This document shows, in pieces, positions 6,933 through 13,864 of a stretch of 26,922 nucleotides of DNA. Within the stretch, counting starts at the first letter, position 1. Each line of letters opens with the position of its first letter. The notes beneath the pieces are model-generated. The model was not told the DNA's origin, made no database searches, and saw nothing but the letters and a program-made list of their open reading frames with translations. The stretch is from the NCBI GenBank assembly GCA_003501385.1, contig DNPN01000174.1:1-26922 (forward strand). Direction: 5' to 3'. This DNA is from Rhizobium sp. GTDB lineage: Bacteria; Pseudomonadota; Alphaproteobacteria; Rhizobiales; Rhizobiaceae. The position numbers were made by a program, and so were the translations under genes.

Positions 6933-7709
6933 CTACTTTATCAATCCCAGCCGCAGCGATTTGGCAACGGCCTGGGTGCGGTTTACGGTGTCGAGCTTTT
7001 TGGTGGCACGGTTGAGGTAGTGATTGATGGTATGCTCTGACAGCCCCATGATTTCGGCGATTTCCACAGAGGTCTTACCCGCCGATGTCCAGTTGAGACA
7101 CTCGATCTCGCGCTCGCTCAAGGTATCGGTTACCCGCGCGTCCAGCTCTCGAATCTCCGCTAACCGATTGAAAACATGGGTTGAGATATGATGGAGCAGA
7201 ACAATGTCCAGAAACGGAAACTCCGGCATATCGCCGGAAATCGCCACCGCGCCACGATTGCCGATGAAATCATAGACCGGAAAACACACGTTCTTGATCA
7301 GGCCGTGGCGCGTCAGGATATCAACCGCGGAATCAGCGGTCCGAACATCACGCTCGCGGGCGATGGTGGCAATATCGAAAACCACCGGAACAGAGGTATT
7401 ACGCAACCGATGAAACACCGGGCTGCTGGAGAGAAGCCCTGCCTGATCATATTCCGTCAGCGAATCAGCAGGCCAATTGGTGATCACCGAGCAATTTGCC
7501 AGGCGCAACGCTTCCGCTGACGGCATATTGACCACCATGAAAGCCTTGGCACCAAAATATTCCGCAATGCGCTTCATGAACCGGAACACGTCAAATTGCG
7601 TTTTGAAACTGGAAAGCTCCCGTATAAAACGCTCGACATCAGAAGCGCGCGCCAGCGGGTCTGTGGCGACGGTCGCAAAGTCATCACCCGTTCTGTCAGC
7701 ACGCTTCAT
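6933..7709 (-). CDS. LuxR-family regulator with autoinducer-binding-like domain (solo)
   Basis: 258-residue DNA-binding regulator. The N-terminal region (about 20-175) has the autoinducer-binding fold and the C-terminus (about 190-255) is a GerE/LuxR helix-turn-helix with the conserved LSEREIECLNW, SAGKTSVEIAEIMGLSEHTI and AVAKSLRLGLI segments. In the ligand domain, residues that contact acyl-homoserine lactone in TraR appear changed: W57 to S, D70 to S and W85 to F, while Y61 and P71 are kept. That suggests a non-AHL or unknown ligand, as in VisN/VisR-type rhizobial proteins. No luxI-like gene is present. The ATG at 7709 gives the usual family length; a TTG at 7790 preceded by AGGTG would add 27 residues and cannot be excluded. 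Regulatory targets are unknown. Confidence 0.88.
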   Translation of the reverse strand: MKRADRTGDDFATVATDPLARASDVERFIRELSSFKTQFDVFRFMKRIAEYFGAKAFMVVNMPSAEALRLANCSVITNWPADSLTEYDQAGLLSSSPVFHRLRNTSVPVVFDIATIARERDVRTADSAVDILTRHGLIKNVCFPVYDFIGNRGAVAISGDMPEFPFLDIVLLHHISTHVFNRLAEIRELDARVTDTLSEREIECLNWTSAGKTSVEIAEIMGLSEHTINHYLNRATKKLDTVNRTQAVAKSLRLGLIK

Positions 7710-7969
7710 CTTATCATCCGGCAAATTTCGGCTCTGGCTATTCGCATCATTGTCAATCGTCAGATCACTGGCTTCAGGCCGTTGTCTCAACAGCTCACAC
7801 CTATCTTGCTACGCCCCGAGGTCTTCATAGACAGAAAAACCAACGCAGAAAAATTTAACGAACCCTCGTATTATAGTGCGACCACGGCTTTGACCCACTC
7901 TTTTCCAAGAACATCACACCGCGCGTTGTTCAGCTCGAAACATGCCACAAACATGATGTATGCAATCAT

Positions 7970-7994
7970 ATTTATATTTCAGCAACATATAAAT
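7970..7994. repeat. AT-rich inverted repeat in the LuxR/SMP-30 gap
   Basis: Perfect 8-bp arms ATTTATAT / ATATAAAT separated by 9 bases, in the divergent region between the LuxR gene and the SMP-30 gene. It could be an operator or a hairpin, or a worn relative of the nearby repeats. The rest of 7710-8075 shows nothing else that I can name. Confidence 0.35.
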
Positions 7995-8075
7995 GCGCTG
8001 TACTCCAAGGCCAATACAACCACAATGAGCAATTCCATTTTGCGATAAACTGTCTGAACTGTTTTGGTGTTCTAC

Positions 8076-8186
8076 AGCATTGAACCGAAACGTGCGAACC
8101 TGTTCTCGGCGAAATCCAATACGAAAGCAAAACTGCGGCAGCATCGGACCGAAAAGTGGGATAGGATTTTCGGATCTATCCGATGC
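8076..8186 (+). repeat. Two tandem copies of the GCATCGGA palindromic repeat
   Basis: Copy b (8141-8186) has arms GCATCGGA / TCCGATGC exactly 46 bases end to end, matching the copy inside the NasS-like gene. Copy a (8077-8122) is a degenerate version, also 46 bases, with arms GCATTGAA / TCCAATAC and the same interior pattern. Both are followed by a similar A-rich tail (cgaaagcaaaa and cgagtacaaaa). After copy b, AGAGCATC begins a worn form of the second palindrome seen at 6406-6450. Confidence 0.75.
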
Positions 8187-8225
8187 GAGTACAAAAAATA
8201 GAGCATCAAATCGACTCTGTTTTTT

Positions 8226-8345
8226 GCGCGCGGCTCTACAGCGCCCCCCTTTGCGCCGCATATCGCGCGCAGAAGTTTGCTGTCGCTTTTATATCTGCTG
8301 CATAATTTTTGTCTTAAATCGATTCCGATTTAGGGAATTATACAG
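8226..8345 (+). repeat. Second rhizobial-type repeat family, copy 1
   Basis: About 120 bases starting GCGCGCGGCTCTACAGCGCC and ending in an imperfect palindrome with outer arms CTGCATAATT / AATTATACAG and inner TAAATCG / CGATTTA (8298-8345, 48 bases). An inverted copy with the same layout and the same 48-base palindrome length lies at 11047-11177. It sits 57 bases before the SMP-30 start, so the promoter of that gene must lie in or beside it. Confidence 0.7.
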
Positions 8346-8401
8346 TAGCGACATTTTCGTGCCTTTGGCATAAGAAACATAAAACAGCATGGGAGAGACC
8401 T

Positions 8402-9283
8402 TTGGAGACCACACATTCCGGCAGAGTTCTTGTAGATACCCGTCTACATCTTGGCGAAGGGCCAACCTACGACGCGAGCACCGACACCGCCTGGTGGTTT
8501 GATATTCTGGGCAAAGGTCTTATTCAATACCATGTCACCACCGGTGAAACGATTCGGCATACATTGCCGATGATGGCAAGCGTCTTGGCAAAAGTCGACG
8601 AAACCCGCCAGATTCTGGCGACCGAACAGGGCATTTTTACCCGCGACGTTGCCAGCGGTGCCCTGACGCTGTTGACAGCCCTTGAAACAGACAAGCCCGG
8701 CAATCGTTCCAATGATGGACGCATTCACCCAAGCGGGGCACTCTGGGTGGGCACCATGGGCAAAACGGCTGCAGACCACGCTGGCGCAATTTATCACGTG
8801 GCAGGCACAACAGTGACCCGGCTATTTGATGCCATCAGCATTCCAAACTCGATCTGTTTTTCGCCGGACGGCACCATCGGCTATTACGTCGACACCCGCG
8901 TGAATGTGATGATGAAAGTGGCCGTTGATCCCGCAACAGGTCTGCCGCTCGGTGCGCCATCGGTGCATATTGACGGCACAGGAAAACCTGGCGGCATTGA
9001 CGGCTCTGTCTGCGCTGCGGACGGCAGTCTCTGGAATGCGCGCTGGGGCGTCGGTGCTGTGGACCATTATGATAGCAAGGGCGAGCATCTGGCACGTTAC
9101 ACCTTGCCGGCTTCACAAACCACCTGCCCGGCCTTCATTGGCAAGAATGCCGATCGCTTGCTGGTCACCACGGCAACTGAGGGGCTGGATGAAGCGGGCC
9201 TTGCTGCAGATCCACATGGCGGCAAGGTTTTCTTGCTCGACATCAGCGTCAAGGGCCAGCACGCGCCAAACTTCCGTTTGTAA
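8402..9283 (+). CDS. SMP-30/gluconolactonase/LRE-family protein
   Basis: 293-residue six-bladed beta-propeller of the SMP-30 family, metal-dependent lactonases that open sugar lactones to aldonic acids. Probable metal ligands are E19 (in LGEGP), N149 (IPNSICFSPDG) and D200 (GGIDGS); the substrate-side motif RSNDGR is at 102-107. No signal peptide, so cytoplasmic. The start is TTG at 8402, supported by GGGAGAG at 8391-8397; the nearby ATG at 8389 is out of frame. Family members in rhizobia usually accompany sugar-catabolic genes, but here the neighbours are a LuxR regulator and a receiver-domain protein, so the substrate cannot be inferred. The gene is alone on its strand and converges on the PAS/receiver gene. 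Confidence 0.9.
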   Translation: METTHSGRVLVDTRLHLGEGPTYDASTDTAWWFDILGKGLIQYHVTTGETIRHTLPMMASVLAKVDETRQILATEQGIFTRDVASGALTLLTALETDKPGNRSNDGRIHPSGALWVGTMGKTAADHAGAIYHVAGTTVTRLFDAISIPNSICFSPDGTIGYYVDTRVNVMMKVAVDPATGLPLGAPSVHIDGTGKPGGIDGSVCAADGSLWNARWGVGAVDHYDSKGEHLARYTLPASQTTCPAFIGKNADRLLVTTATEGLDEAGLAADPHGGKVFLLDISVKGQHAPNFRL

Positions 9284-9323
9284 AAAATAAAATCTGTCAC
9301 CAGAAACAACCAGACACTGGCGC

Positions 9324-9374
9324 TGCCTTGCTCATATTGACGACAATGGGCAAGGCATTACTGCCAAGGGCAGT
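9324..9374. terminator. Paired hairpins between convergent genes
   Basis: Two adjacent hairpins lie in the 94-base gap between the SMP-30 gene and the PAS/receiver gene: TGCCTTGC / GCAAGGCA (9324-9331 with 9350-9357) and ACTGCC-aag-GGCAGT (9360-9374). Neither has a clean U-tract, but the position favours a bidirectional terminator. Confidence 0.5.
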
Positions 9375-9377
9375 GTA

Positions 9378-11024
9378 TTACTGCAACGTGCTGCGCGCGG
9401 GCTTGGCCCATCGCTCACCCAGATGCCGCGCCAGCAATTGCGCGATCATGTCCGGACTGAGCGGCTTGATAATGACATCATCCATACCCGCCTCAAGGCA
9501 GCGCGGCCGATCATGATCAAAGGCGGGAACCAGCACGCCGACAATCACAGAGTGCGTATGTGTGCTCAATTCCTCACGACGCATCAGGCGGCAGACATCC
9601 ATACCATTCATGTCTGGGAGGGAAATATCCATCAACACCATCGATGGCTTTTCATTCTGCCAGATAGACAAGCCATCTGCTGCATTGGCAGCCACATGAT
9701 AGGTGCATCCCAATCCATCCAGAATTTGAGAAAAGACGATTTGGTTGACCTCATTGTCCTCGACCACCAAGATCTCCAACGCCTCCTGCGGGGCGCGCTC
9801 CTGAGGAGGGGCATCGTTGCTCTGAGGACTGCAGGCCGCATGTTTTACAGTGGTTTTCAGCCTTTGCTCCAGTGTATCGGCAACGTGCTGACGATCAATC
9901 ATCACGACAGACCGCGCTTTTTGCCCCGCGAAATCAGCTAGAGAAGCCGGCATGGCGGTATCGATGACCGTGAGATCAATCCTGATATCAATGGACTCAA
10001 CTAGATTGAAAAAGGCCTGTAGCTCGGCCCTGTTCCGCACGACGCAATGATCTGTTTTATGCGATGCCAGCACCTGCAAGGCAAGCGCTTCAAACCCCTG
10101 ATCATTCGTCACAATGACAATCGTGTCTGGCACAATGGAACCTCGCCGAGCGCTGGCAGAAGCCTTGGCACTGCCAACCTGCTCCACGGCGGAACGAACC
10201 TTCTCAATCGATGTATGATGAGAGCGCAGAACATGCTTGGCCGGTGGCGTGGTCACAGTGCTGAAGCTGACAACAAAGAACGCGCGCCCCACATTGCCCA
10301 CCATATGGATGTAAGCAACAGCTTGATCGTCAGGCCCTGCCTCGGATTGTTCTGATGCGGAAATGGCGATAAAGCCACCCTTGTCTTGAACCTTGGCAGC
10401 TGCGATTTTTAATTTCGCCACAAAGGCCGCATCAAACACGGCACTTGCGGGCAAGTCAGCCAGCAAATCCTCCCTGTGATCAACCATGGCAACAAAAGCC
10501 TTGTTGGTTGCAGCGATTTTAAACTGCTCATCCATCACCACGAGCGGCTGAGGCAGGCTATCGAGAATCGACTCTGTCGCTTTTATGCGCTCAAGATCAA
10601 CACGCCAGTTCTCTTCACGCTTTTTCTGCTCCGTCACATCAGTTAAAACGCAAATGCCCAAACCAGACGGCAATCGCCGCACCACACTGCGCATGACCCG
10701 TTTTCTGGAGATGTAATCACAAACGTCCAGACGCTCACGCCAATGGGCTGCCACCCGATCAGCAATCCATGTTTCGCGCGATACACTTAAGTGTGAATTG
10801 CCCGAACGCAGGCAATGGTCATAGACAGCACCGAGAAAATCTCGAAGGCGCGTACCGGGCTGGATGTAAAAATCAGGAATATCGCAAAAAACAAGCAATT
10901 GCGGACTGACATACAGGATGAGATCGTCGCCATCCACCACAAAGATGGCACTGCCACTCGCATCAGAAATGGCATCCAGAAGAGAGTGCTCAAGGGCTGA
11001 AGAACGATCTTTTGGCCTATCCAT
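9378..11024 (-). CDS. PAS-PAS-(pseudo)receiver-receiver signalling protein
   Basis: 548-residue soluble protein with two PAS-like domains (about 15-135 and 150-260), a receiver-like region (about 300-395, only D355 recognisable) and a C-terminal receiver (415-535). The last has the acidic pair E422-D423, phospho-acceptor D466 and K520 in the KP motif, but the conserved Thr/Ser position falls in VIVGVLVPAF and appears replaced by Val. There is no HisKA/HATPase, HTH or other output domain, so it probably acts as a phosphate sink, adaptor or single-protein sensor receiving phosphate from a distant kinase. Its receiver resembles those of hybrid kinases (VVEDNEVNQIVF), so it may be a hybrid kinase that lost its kinase core. 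AGGGTG precedes the ATG. No cognate kinase is nearby. Confidence 0.85.
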   Translation of the reverse strand: MDRPKDRSSALEHSLLDAISDASGSAIFVVDGDDLILYVSPQLLVFCDIPDFYIQPGTRLRDFLGAVYDHCLRSGNSHLSVSRETWIADRVAAHWRERLDVCDYISRKRVMRSVVRRLPSGLGICVLTDVTEQKKREENWRVDLERIKATESILDSLPQPLVVMDEQFKIAATNKAFVAMVDHREDLLADLPASAVFDAAFVAKLKIAAAKVQDKGGFIAISASEQSEAGPDDQAVAYIHMVGNVGRAFFVVSFSTVTTPPAKHVLRSHHTSIEKVRSAVEQVGSAKASASARRGSIVPDTIVIVTNDQGFEALALQVLASHKTDHCVVRNRAELQAFFNLVESIDIRIDLTVIDTAMPASLADFAGQKARSVVMIDRQHVADTLEQRLKTTVKHAACSPQSNDAPPQERAPQEALEILVVEDNEVNQIVFSQILDGLGCTYHVAANAADGLSIWQNEKPSMVLMDISLPDMNGMDVCRLMRREELSTHTHSVIVGVLVPAFDHDRPRCLEAGMDDVIIKPLSPDMIAQLLARHLGERWAKPARSTLQ

Positions 11025-11046
11025 GGCTGCACCCTAACACTTTGAA

Positions 11047-11177
11047 AGCGCGCCGCGGCTTTCTATTGCATAAGTCTTTAAACCGCAATCGGTTTGAAGA
11101 GAAAATTATGCAATAAATATAGAGAGCCACAGTGAACCTTCGTGTGCCATATATGGCGCACGGCGCTGTAGGCGCGC
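11047..11177 (-). repeat. Second rhizobial-type repeat family, copy 2 (inverted)
   Basis: In reverse orientation this matches 8226-8345: GCGCGCCTACAGCGCC at its start, a central part with TGCGCCATATATGG, then a palindrome with outer arms TTGCATAA / TTATGCAA and inner AAACCG / CGGTTT (11066-11113, 48 bases). The outer and inner arms carry paired changes relative to copy 1 that keep pairing, as expected if the folded structure matters. Confidence 0.7.
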
Positions 11178-11516
11178 ATGGACGGTGAAACACGAAAGCA
11201 TCGGGTGCTTTGCCGTATTCCCATCGTGCATGCTCTTGTAGACCAGACCATTGTGTGTGCGGACGCACGAAAACCCTGGTGATGGCGGTGCTCATCTGCG
11301 TGCCATTTTGATTGTCCAGGATAAACATAGCGGTACAATGTCCCATCGATCATCTGCGCATTGACATCGGGCACACAATCAACACACCTTAAACGGATGC
11401 ACTATGAGGCTACAATCCATCCATTCCGTGCCGCTTCAAGCGAAGTGATTATCGGCGACGTCGGAAAAACACGAGGTATGCTGCGGGCCGTTTTTCAATT
11501 TTCCCATCAAAAACGA
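11178..11516. other. Unexplained intergenic stretch
   Basis: About 340 bases between the repeat and the mutL leader. Short open frames on the minus strand overlap each other and run into the repeat; none has a convincing start signal or family signature. The promoter of the PAS/receiver gene should lie on its left side. I see no RNA gene or mobile element. Confidence 0.4.
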
Positions 11517-11562
11517 TTAAAGTTGAATTAAGCCTATTGGTATTCGATTAATGCCCTCTTAA
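11517..11562 (+). promoter_or_regulatory. Two CtrA-type binding sites upstream of mutL
   Basis: TTAA-N7-TTAA occurs twice, at 11517-11531 and 11548-11562, 31 bases apart start to start (about three helical turns). TTAA-N7-TTAA is the core consensus of the alphaproteobacterial cell-cycle regulator CtrA. Both copies are perfect in the eight fixed bases. They lie 90-130 bases before the mutL start and just before the hairpin/terminator at 11554-11620; the second site overlaps that first hairpin. Confidence 0.6.
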
Positions 11563-11599
11563 TGGAGGGGTAGAAAACGCGAAAGATACGTGTGGAACT

Positions 11600-11620
11600 G
11601 CCGCTCTCAGCGGCTTTTTT
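11600..11620 (+). terminator. Intrinsic terminator in the mutL leader
   Basis: GCCGCT-ctc-AGCGGC followed directly by six T residues (11615-11620), only 29 bases before the mutL ATG and pointing toward mutL. A smaller hairpin CCCTC-ttaatg-GAGGG precedes it at 11554-11569. Together they would end a transcript of about 60-70 bases starting near 11555-11560, so this is either an attenuator for mutL or the end of a small RNA. Confidence 0.65.
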
Positions 11621-11649
11621 ATGGCCCACCCATCCATGACATTGAACCG

Positions 11650-13488
11650 ATGATGATTCAACAACTTCCCGAGACCCTGATCAATCAGATTGCCGCTGGC
11701 GAGGTTATCGAGCGGCCCGCCAGTGCGGCCAAGGAACTGATTGAAAACGCGATTGATGCCGGGGCCACCCGCATTGAGATCGCCACAGCGGGCGGCGGCA
11801 AGACCTTGCTGCGGATCTCGGACAATGGCATGGGCATGGATGCCCGCGATCTGGAGCTGGCGGTGCGGCGGCACTGCACCTCCAAGCTCAAAACCTCGCT
11901 GGATGACATCAAAAGCCTCGGCTTTCGCGGCGAAGCCCTGCCCTCGATTGGCTCTGTTGCGCGCTTGAATATCACCAGCCGACAAGCCGACAGCGCCACC
12001 GCCTGTCAGATCTCAGTGGAGGGCGGCAAGGTTTCCGGCGTGCGCCCGGCAGCGGGCAATATCGGCACGGTTGTCGAGGTGCGCGATCTGTTTTTTGCCA
12101 CGCCAGCGCGGCTGAAATTTTTGAAGACTGAGCGCGCCGAGGCCGCCGCCATTACCGAAATGGTCAAGCGCATGGCCATTGCCTTTCCGCAGATCCGTTT
12201 TGTGCTGTCCGGCTCGGACCGCTCGACGCTGGAGCTGGGCGCAACCGGCGACAATCACCTCGCCCGGATTGCGCAGGTGCTGGGTGCGGATTTCCGCGAC
12301 AATGCCATTGCGCTGGATGCCCTGCGCGAAGATGTACATCTGGGCGGCTTTGCCGGGGTTCCCACCTTCAATCGCGGCAATTCGGCCCATCAATATGCCT
12401 TCGTCAATGGCCGTCCGGTGCAGGACAAGCTGGTGCTCTCAGCCATTCGCGGAGCCTATGCCGAAACCGTGCCCTTCGGGCGCTATCCTGTGGCCGTTCT
12501 GGCACTGACGCTTGATCCGGCGTTTGTGGATGTCAACGTGCATCCCGCCAAATCCGATGTGCGCTTTCGGGATCCCGGCCTGGTGCGAGGCCTGATTGTT
12601 GGCGGTATTCGTGAAGCACTGGCGCGCGAAGGTGATCGCTCCTCCACGGCGGGTGCCGGAGCCATGCTGCGGGCCTTTCGCCCCGGAGGCAGTGCGGCGG
12701 GCTTTCAGCGTACGGCACCGGCGGCAAGCTGGAGCATGGACACATCGCCTTCTCGACCGATCACGGGATGGCAGGCCCCGTCGCCGGATTTGACGGGAAG
12801 AGGCATGGCCGAAGGAGGACAAGGCCATTTTCACAGCATGACTGCACCGACGGCCCGCGCGGAAGCCGTGATCTCCCAGCCAGTGCCAGAGGTGACACCA
12901 GCGGGACAGTTTCGACTGGGTGCAGCACGGGCGCAAGTGCATGCCAATTACATCGTGTCCCAGACTGAAGACGGACTGGTGATTGTGGATCAACACGCCG
13001 CCCATGAACGTCTGGTGTTTGAGGACATGCGCAAGGCACTCACCGGGCGTCGCCTGCCCAGTCAGGGTCTGCTGATTCCCGAGATTGTCGATCTGCCAGA
13101 AGAGGATTGCGACCGGCTGATGGATCATGCCGCCAATCTGGATCGGCTGGGCCTTGCCATCGAGCGCTTTGGTCCCGGTGCCATTGCCGTGCGCGAAACG
13201 CCCTCGATGTTAGGCGAGGTCAATGTGATGGGGCTATTGCGGCAATTGGCCGATGAGATTGCCGAATGGGATACAGCGGATGGCTTGTTTGCCAAGTTGG
13301 AACATGTGGCCGCCACCATGGCCTGCCATGGATCCGTGCGCTCTGGCCGGGTGTTGCGACCAGAGGAAATGAATGCGCTTTTGCGCAAAATGGAAGATAC
13401 GCCCGGCTCTGGCCAGTGCAATCATGGTCGCCCGACCTATGTGGAATTGAAACTGGCCGATATTGAGCGGCTGTTTGGGCGCAGTTAA
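11650..13488 (+). CDS. mutL: DNA mismatch repair protein MutL (endonuclease type)
   Basis: Mismatch-repair mediator linking MutS to strand nicking and excision. The GHKL ATPase N-terminus shows ELIENAIDAGA, DNGMGMD and GFRGEALPSIGSV; a low-complexity linker spans about 330-425; the C-terminal dimerisation domain carries DQHAAHERLVFE at 447-458, matching the metal-binding DQHA-X2-E-X4-E of MutL endonucleases, plus ACHGSVRSG and CNHGRPTYVEL near the end. Alphaproteobacteria lack MutH, so MutL should nick DNA itself. The ATG at 11650 (or the next one at 11653) is chosen because homologues begin with MxIxxLxETLINQIAAGEV; a GTG at 11590 would put the terminator hairpin inside the coding sequence. 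There is little Shine-Dalgarno sequence. 612 residues, normal length. Confidence 0.96.
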   Translation: MMIQQLPETLINQIAAGEVIERPASAAKELIENAIDAGATRIEIATAGGGKTLLRISDNGMGMDARDLELAVRRHCTSKLKTSLDDIKSLGFRGEALPSIGSVARLNITSRQADSATACQISVEGGKVSGVRPAAGNIGTVVEVRDLFFATPARLKFLKTERAEAAAITEMVKRMAIAFPQIRFVLSGSDRSTLELGATGDNHLARIAQVLGADFRDNAIALDALREDVHLGGFAGVPTFNRGNSAHQYAFVNGRPVQDKLVLSAIRGAYAETVPFGRYPVAVLALTLDPAFVDVNVHPAKSDVRFRDPGLVRGLIVGGIREALAREGDRSSTAGAGAMLRAFRPGGSAAGFQRTAPAASWSMDTSPSRPITGWQAPSPDLTGRGMAEGGQGHFHSMTAPTARAEAVISQPVPEVTPAGQFRLGAARAQVHANYIVSQTEDGLVIVDQHAAHERLVFEDMRKALTGRRLPSQGLLIPEIVDLPEEDCDRLMDHAANLDRLGLAIERFGPGAIAVRETPSMLGEVNVMGLLRQLADEIAEWDTADGLFAKLEHVAATMACHGSVRSGRVLRPEEMNALLRKMEDTPGSGQCNHGRPTYVELKLADIERLFGRS

Positions 13489-13580
13489 AACAATCCATGA
13501 ACAGAAAACCAAGAACAGCTCTGGCAATCCATCGCGTGAGGCGTTATTTCAGAAGAAGATTTTTTGAGGAGCACGACAGA

Positions 13581-13811
13581 ATGAACCGGTTTGAGAGCAG
13601 TGGAAATCGTCAGGCCACTGTCAAATATCTTGAGGCCGATTTCCAGATTATGGTTCCCGGCTCCTACGTGGTCTGTGCCATGACCGGCAGACCCATCACC
13701 ATTGATGAGCTGAAATACTGGAGCGTGGATCGTCAGGAACCTTACGTCGATGCTAGCGCATCGCTGGAAGCCGAAAAGCGTGCGGGAAATCTGCCAAACC
13801 AGAAGCGTTGA
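13581..13811 (+). CDS. DUF2093 family protein
   Basis: Small 76-residue conserved protein of unknown function found in alphaproteobacteria. The recognised core is TVKYLEADFQIMVPGSYVVCAMTG-RPITIDELKYWSVDRQEPY. The single cysteine and absence of membrane segments give no functional hint. The ATG at 13581 is chosen because GAGGAG lies upstream (about 13565-13570) and family members have this length; a start at 13497 would add 28 non-conserved residues. It lies 92 bases after mutL on the same strand and converges on lpxK; in rhizobia DUF2093 genes are commonly found beside lpxK. A palindromic repeat immediately after the stop may act as the terminator. Confidence 0.85.
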   Translation: MNRFESSGNRQATVKYLEADFQIMVPGSYVVCAMTGRPITIDELKYWSVDRQEPYVDASASLEAEKRAGNLPNQKR

Positions 13812-13814
13812 TGG

Positions 13815-13864
13815 AGAGCATTTCTTGCAAAACTGTATCGCGGCTTTGCGTATGGAAATGTTCT
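13815..13864. repeat. Palindromic repeat between convergent DUF2093 and lpxK genes
   Basis: AGAGCATTTC / GAAATGTTCT arms (one mismatch) enclose a 30-base loop with a TGCAAAAC...GCTTTGCG partial pairing. The AGAGCAT start is shared with the repeats at 6406 and 8200. It ends on the first two bases of the lpxK stop codon region and may terminate transcription from both sides. Confidence 0.6.

Noticed and set aside
11017..11374. Two overlapping minus-strand ORFs upstream of the PAS/receiver gene
   Set aside because: They run through a dispersed repeat and into the start of the neighbouring gene, and neither has a recognisable protein signature.
11590..11649. Upstream GTG start for mutL adding 20 residues
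   Set aside because: The extension would encode the intrinsic terminator hairpin and is not conserved in MutL, which begins at the MIQQLPETLINQIAAGEV block.
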